Source: Saccharopolyspora thermophila (lineage in GTDB: Bacteria; Actinomycetota; Actinomycetes; Mycobacteriales; Pseudonocardiaceae). Taken from it: a stretch of DNA of 64,000 bases. Numbering within the stretch: the stretch's first letter is position 1; every line of letters starts with the position of its first letter. The notes below the pieces were generated by a model. That model did no database searches, was not told the origin of the DNA, and worked only from the letters and a program-made list of their open reading frames with translations. The position numbers were made by a program, and so were the translations under genes. Below, piece after piece: positions 60,657-64,000 of this stretch. The stretch lies in contig NZ_BMMT01000018.1 of the NCBI RefSeq assembly GCF_014646075.1, positions 50,455 to 114,454 on the forward strand, written 5' to 3'.

Positions 60657-61094
60657 ATGTCTCGGGGTTCGGTGTTCGCGGCGGTGTTCGCGGGCATGTT
60701 TGCTGCGCACCAGGTCGGTGACTACTGGGTGCAGACGGATGCGCAGGCGCAGACCAAGGGGTGTCACGGTCCGGAAGGGGCTCGGGCGTGCGCGGCGCAC
60801 GTGGCGTCCTACACGGCCTTGTCGGCGATGACGTTGGTGGGGTTGAACAAGGCTTTGGGCCTCGGGTTGACCGGGCGTGCGATCGCTGCGGCACAGGTGA
60901 TCTCGGCGGTGACGCATTACGCGGCGGATCGCCGTGAGCACGGGCTGATGTTCCCGTTGGCGCGCAAGACCGGGCACGCCGGGTTCTTGGATCGGGGCGG
61001 GGCTCCGCTCATGGACCAGGCATGGCATGTCGGTGCCCTCGGCGTATCGGCGGTCGTGGCGGCGGTGCTGTCGGACGGCACAGGCCAGAAGTGA
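60657..61094 (+). CDS. SpdB-like membrane protein of the AICE
   Basis: 145 residues from ATG 60657 (ggaaggggtggcgca upstream). Hydrophobic helices at about 5-25, 47-70, 75-95 and 120-140 with an early FAAHQVGDYWVQTDAQA motif, Cys pair (CHGPEGARAC) and a histidine-containing TGHAGFLDRGGAPLMDQAWHV loop. Membrane proteins of this kind neighbour the transfer ATPase in actinomycete elements and are thought to aid spreading of the element within mycelium. Naming is by context. Confidence 0.7.
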   Translation: MSRGSVFAAVFAGMFAAHQVGDYWVQTDAQAQTKGCHGPEGARACAAHVASYTALSAMTLVGLNKALGLGLTGRAIAAAQVISAVTHYAADRREHGLMFPLARKTGHAGFLDRGGAPLMDQAWHVGALGVSAVVAAVLSDGTGQK

Positions 61095-61125
61095 CGCGGA
61101 GAGAAGGAAAGGGAGTGGTCGGCTG

Positions 61126-61377
61126 ATGGAGATCAAGATTCCGGGGTTGGCGCGGAACACCCCGGTTGTGTCGCGGCTGGAAAAGATCGGCGACGTGATT
61201 GACGAGTTGGACCGGGCGTTGGACGAGGTGGAGTTTCTGGAAGACGACATCGTGGACAAGCGCGCATTCCAGACCGCGCAGGACCTGGCGGGTAAGGCGC
61301 GGGCGGCGTTGACGGGTGTTCGGGATGGGATCGGCAAGAAGGGTGGTCCCAGCGTGGCGAAGGGATACAAGAAGTGA
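61126..61377 (+). CDS. Small helical protein of the transfer operon
   Basis: 83 residues from ATG 61126 (aaagggag upstream). MEIKIPGLARNTPVVSRLEKIGDVIDELDRALDEVEFLEDDIVDKRAFQ (in part) and a Lys/Gly-rich end GIGKKGGPSVAKGYKK. Acidic helix plus basic tail. Stop overlaps the next start (GTGA). No family recognised. Confidence 0.6.
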   Translation: MEIKIPGLARNTPVVSRLEKIGDVIDELDRALDEVEFLEDDIVDKRAFQTAQDLAGKARAALTGVRDGIGKKGGPSVAKGYKK

Positions 61378-61568
61378 AGATGTTCGGTTCCAAGGGCGAC
61401 GACGTGAAGGCGGCGGTGCGCAAGATCGACGCCACCATGCTGACGTTGGCCTCGACGGTGCGGCAGTTGGGGATTCCGAAGGGTATGGGGGATCCGTTGA
61501 ACAAGATGCGGCGCGCGGTCGGAGATCTGGTCGCGCATCTGTCGATGACGACTCGCCGGGACGACTGA
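61374..61568 (+). CDS. Small helical protein preceding the transfer ATPase
   Basis: 64 residues from GTG 61374 (ATG 61380 also possible). KMFGSKGDDVKAAVRKIDATMLTLASTVRQLGIPKGMGDPLNKMRRAVGDLVAHL (in part): amphipathic helices. Overlaps the previous gene by 4 bp and lies 88 bp before the translocase gene. Possibly an accessory to DNA transfer; unproven. Confidence 0.6.
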   Translation: MKMFGSKGDDVKAAVRKIDATMLTLASTVRQLGIPKGMGDPLNKMRRAVGDLVAHLSMTTRRDD

Positions 61569-61655
61569 CCGGTACGACATTTTCGGCCGAGGGCGCTGGG
61601 CTTAGTGTGGGAGTCCGGCGCCCTTTTCTTCTGCTCGCAGGAAAGGTGACGACAC

Positions 61656-63140
61656 ATGCGGGACACGCGAGTGGGCGCGGAGAAGACGACCCCGATTCGG
61701 TGGGGCGTGCGATTCGTGGTCAAGCACCCCCGGTCCTCGGGGTCGACGGTGGTGACCTCGGCGGCGGTGCTGTGGTTCGGCTACCAGACGGTGTTGTGGG
61801 CCGCCGGGATCGCGGTGCTCGCTGGGGTGTCCTGGCGACTGCTGGACCAACCGACCTTCGATCAGTTCGCCGGTCGCCTGCTGCGGGCGTGGTGGAGACG
61901 CTGGATCATCTACCAGCGGCAATGGCTGAAGATCATGGCCTCGACCAACCTGGTCACCACCGACCACCGCGGCAACACCCTGGTGCCGAAGGTGACCCGG
62001 GTGCGTTCCGGCTGGGTGTGGGACTCGGTGCAGGTGCGGATGGCCAAGGGCCAGGAGCCGGAGGACTTCGAACAGGTCATGACCAGGCTGGCCAATGCGT
62101 TCCGGGCGCGCGCGGCCAACGTCCGCGAGCTCAAGCCGGGCAAGATCGCCCTGGACTTCCAGCGGCGCGAGCCCTTCGATGAGATGTTCATCCCGTTGCC
62201 GGAGCTGGCTGAGTCGGTGCGGGCGGTGGATCTGCGGCGGTTGGTGATCGGCCGGGATGAGTACGGCCGCGACTTCTCTTTCGACCTGGCTGAGCGGGAC
62301 CTGCACATCCTCTTTGGCGGCGAGACCGGCGCGGGTAAAGGTTCCTGGCTGTGGGCGCTGCTGCGGGCCATGGCTCCGCTGATCCGGGCAGGGCACGTGC
62401 GGCTGTGGGTGATCGACCCCAAGGGCGGCATGGAGTTCAGCGCGGTCCGGGAGCTATGCGGCGACCGCTTCGCGGACAACGAGGTCGACGGTTTGAAGGT
62501 GATGAAGAAGTACGTGCGCACATTGGATGCGACCAAGCTCGAACTGGGCCGGCACGGAGTGCGCAAGGCTACGCCGTCGGTGGAAACGCCGCTGGAGCTG
62601 CTGATCATCGACGAGTTGGCCACGATGACGGCCTACGGTGCCCGCGATATCGTGCGGGCCTTCGAACCGCTGATCAGCAAGGCCCTGACGCAGTACCGAG
62701 CCGTCGGCGGCCGGGTCATCGCCGCCACCCAGGAGCCGACCAAGGACGTCATCCCCATGCGGGGTCTGTTCCCGACTAAGGTCGCGTTGCGGCTGGACTC
62801 GGCGTCGTATGTGGACATGTGCCTGGGTGAGGGCATGCGGGATCGGGGCGCGCTCGCCGACAAGATCCCCACCTACCTGCCCGGTGTGGCCTATGTGAAG
62901 ACCGACGGCTGCCGCGAACCGCTGCGGGTCCGGGTCGCCTACACCGACGATGCGGACATTGCTGAGTTGGTGGCGTTCTGCACCGAGCCGAGCAACGTCA
63001 CCCCGCTGCGCCGCGATCCGGTCGAGGTCGATGAGGACCAGGCCGCCGACCCGTACGACACGGATTTCGAGCAGTTCGAAGACGACGAGGTCGAAGAGGT
63101 CGACTACCTGGAAGGCGACGACGAAGAAGAGATCGCCTGA
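61656..63140 (+). CDS. FtsK/SpoIIIE-type DNA translocase for conjugation (TraB/TraSA-like)
   Basis: 494 residues from ATG 61656 (gcaggaaagg upstream). N-terminal membrane region (about 28-60: STVVTSAAVLWFGYQTVLWAAGIAVLAG, in part), then a motor domain with Walker A GETGAGKG (222-229), Walker B LELLIIDELATM and a sensor region GGRVIAATQEPTKDV, as in the septal translocases that pump double-stranded DNA in AICE transfer. The C-terminus is very acidic (DEDQAADPYDTDFEQFEDDEVEEVDYLEGDDEEE, in part), unlike the usual winged-helix tail; if clt-recognition is needed it must lie elsewhere. Followed by a hairpin. Confidence 0.93.
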   Translation: MRDTRVGAEKTTPIRWGVRFVVKHPRSSGSTVVTSAAVLWFGYQTVLWAAGIAVLAGVSWRLLDQPTFDQFAGRLLRAWWRRWIIYQRQWLKIMASTNLVTTDHRGNTLVPKVTRVRSGWVWDSVQVRMAKGQEPEDFEQVMTRLANAFRARAANVRELKPGKIALDFQRREPFDEMFIPLPELAESVRAVDLRRLVIGRDEYGRDFSFDLAERDLHILFGGETGAGKGSWLWALLRAMAPLIRAGHVRLWVIDPKGGMEFSAVRELCGDRFADNEVDGLKVMKKYVRTLDATKLELGRHGVRKATPSVETPLELLIIDELATMTAYGARDIVRAFEPLISKALTQYRAVGGRVIAATQEPTKDVIPMRGLFPTKVALRLDSASYVDMCLGEGMRDRGALADKIPTYLPGVAYVKTDGCREPLRVRVAYTDDADIAELVAFCTEPSNVTPLRRDPVEVDEDQAADPYDTDFEQFEDDEVEEVDYLEGDDEEEIA

Positions 63141-63153
63141 CCCGTGTTCATGC

Positions 63154-63192
63154 GGCCCGCCCGGCCTCCGGCAAGAGCACACCGGGCGGGCC
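63154..63192 (+). terminator. Hairpin between translocase and GGDEF genes
   Basis: GGCCCGCCCGG (63154-63164) pairs with CCGGGCGGGCC (63182-63192), followed by ttc. 13 bp after the translocase stop; could attenuate transcription into the GGDEF gene. Confidence 0.65.
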
Positions 63193-63217
63193 TTCACCTC
63201 GCTTGGAGGCATTAATC

Positions 63218-63778
63218 ATGTTGGCAGAACTGACGTTGGCTGTCACCAGTGCTACCACCGCCGCGTACGGGCTGCGGGCTCACCGCCTGCAACGGCGGCT
63301 GCGGACCGACACCCTGACCGGCCTGGGCAACCGAGCCGCCCTGGAGGTGGCGTTCAACCGGGCTCGGCGCGGTCGGCGCGGTGAGCACCTGGTCGCCGTG
63401 GCGCTGGGGGACCTCAACGGGTTCAAGGCGGTCAATGACGCCCACGGCCACCGCTTCGGCGACCAGGTGCTCATCACGGTCGCCACCGCGCTGAAGTCGA
63501 CGGCGCACCGCGGCGAACTGCCCGTGCGCCTGCACGGCGACGAGTTCGCCATCCTCCTGCCCGCCACGACCGCGGAGCAGGCCGAACACCGTGCCCGGCA
63601 GTTCCAAACAGCCGTGGCCGCCATCGACCAGGTGCACGGCCAGCCGGTGAAGGTCTCGATGGCGCTTGGGGTCATGACCGCCGTCGCCAGCACGGCCAAC
63701 CTGACGACCCTGCTCGCCAGTGCGGATCACCGCATGTACGGCGACAAGGCCGCCTTTCCCGCGTCGGCGCGCCGCTGA
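63218..63778 (+). CDS. GGDEF-domain protein (diguanylate cyclase-like)
   Basis: 186 residues from ATG 63218 (cttggaggcattaatc upstream). A short hydrophobic N-terminus and then a complete GGDEF domain: DTLTGLGNR (31-39), metal-binding Asp65 in GDLNGFKAVND, and signature HGDEF (106-110) in place of GGDEF; C-terminal ADHRMYGDK. No separate sensor domain. The His in the signature could impair cyclase activity, but the other catalytic residues are present; it may be active or a c-di-GMP/GTP-binding relic. GGDEF proteins in conjugative elements can influence host c-di-GMP and hence development or biofilm formation. Confidence 0.88.
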   Translation: MLAELTLAVTSATTAAYGLRAHRLQRRLRTDTLTGLGNRAALEVAFNRARRGRRGEHLVAVALGDLNGFKAVNDAHGHRFGDQVLITVATALKSTAHRGELPVRLHGDEFAILLPATTAEQAEHRARQFQTAVAAIDQVHGQPVKVSMALGVMTAVASTANLTTLLASADHRMYGDKAAFPASARR

Positions 63779-63831
63779 CGCCCTTCCCCACCGAGTCGGG
63801 CGGGTCCCCGCCCAGAAAGAGAGGTCACGAC

Positions 63832-64000
63832 ATGTTGTACATCCAGCTCACCGGCAAGGGACTGCTGATCAGCCTGCTCATCCTGGTGGCCACCACAGCC
63901 GCCTTGGCGTTGGTGTGGCTGCTGGTCAACCCCGGATGGGCCATCGGTATCGGCCTTGGCCTGATCCTGTGCATCCGGGGCCTGTTCACCCTGTTCAAGC
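63832..64000 (+). CDS. Small membrane protein, cut by the window edge
   Basis: 56 codons seen from ATG 63832 (agaaagagaggtcacgac upstream): MLYIQLTGKGLLISLLILVATTAALALVWLLV (in part) and GWAIGIGLGLILCIRGLFTLFK, two hydrophobic helices. Continues beyond the right edge. Likely another small AICE membrane protein. Frame and start supported by the ribosome binding site. Confidence 0.6.
   Translation, partial: MLYIQLTGKGLLISLLILVATTAALALVWLLVNPGWAIGIGLGLILCIRGLFTLFK

Larger units (their letters stand above)
51814..64000. mobile_element. Actinomycete integrative and conjugative element (AICE), left part
   Basis: Begins at the tRNA-Arg fragment and runs past the right edge. AICE hallmarks: tRNA att site, small GntR repressors, excisionase-like HTH proteins, a run of tiny overlapping genes, an SpdB-like membrane protein and an FtsK/SpoIIIE-type transfer ATPase (single-protein double-stranded DNA transfer, as in pSAM2-type elements). 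Cargo includes a VapBC-type pair, an HTH-SUMF1 fusion, an aminotransferase and a GGDEF protein. Integrase and replication initiator are not in the window. Composition is less GC-rich than the chromosome to the left of 48 kb. Confidence 0.8.

Overview
The window is high-GC actinobacterial DNA, most likely from a member of the Pseudonocardiaceae (genus not determinable by eye). Reasons: G/C-rich third codon positions, frequent GTG/TTG starts, a leuA gene with an actinobacterial-type leader peptide, the recR/ebfC/dnaX/SRP RNA neighbourhood, a tadA / tadA-associated / tyrA / tRNA-Ser neighbourhood, a small HC3 zinc-finger protein, EspC-like type VII secretion genes and an actinomycete integrative and conjugative element (AICE) at the right end.

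Chromosomal part, about 1-51.8 kb. 0-4.5 kb: end of a nitroreductase, a frameshifted alpha/beta hydrolase, a LysR regulator, a zinc-finger protein and a kynureninase-like protein that has lost the PLP lysine. 4.5-8 kb: two paralogous small membrane proteins, leuA behind a leader-peptide attenuator, and a DedA protein. 8.2-11.5 kb: an enolase-superfamily protein with a degenerate active site, a small protein and a TIM-barrel glycosidase-like protein. 11.6-18.8 kb: an EspC-like and larger WXG-type secretion pair, then a membrane/STAND-ATPase cluster whose members share an N-terminal domain, and a beta-propeller lipoprotein. 18.9-21.6 kb: LysR/EamA exporter pair, remains of an M1 peptidase, a small Cys-rich protein. 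21.8-27.7 kb: a complete peptide-type ABC importer operon. 27.9-33.1 kb: recR, ebfC, an S9 peptidase on the opposite strand, dnaX and the SRP RNA. 33.3-40.2 kb: two tRNA-Ser genes, a bicovalent-flavin oxidase, a secreted nuclease, an ECF sigma factor, CsbD, tadA and its partner, and tyrA. 40.5-48.3 kb: TetR/P450, MFS exporter, YbaK deacylase, O-methyltransferase, MarR, an orphan NRPS condensation protein and an ATP-dependent DNA ligase. 48.3-51.8 kb: lower-GC, decayed accessory DNA with a lectin-like protein, a frameshifted gene and methyltransferase/regulator remnants.

Mobile part, 51.8 kb to the right edge. A 37-nt 3' fragment of tRNA-Arg, followed on its own strand by a perfect terminator hairpin, has no 5' half here, so it marks one end (att) of an element that runs rightwards and is not closed within the window. 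It carries a membrane protein, a VapBC-type toxin-antitoxin pair, two small GntR repressors with striking operator arrays, two tandem excisionase-like HTH proteins, an HTH-SUMF1 fusion, a class IV aminotransferase, and then a tightly packed plus-strand transfer operon (59.3-64 kb): several very small proteins, an SpdB-like membrane protein, an FtsK/SpoIIIE-type DNA translocase, a GGDEF protein and the start of another membrane protein. Replication initiator, integrase and the rebuilt tRNA-Arg would be expected beyond the right edge.

The most unusual items are the catalytically degenerate kynureninase-like and enolase-like proteins, the membrane/STAND cluster, the HTH-SUMF1 plus aminotransferase cargo with its repeat-structured promoter, the orphan condensation protein, and the regulatory arrays of the AICE.
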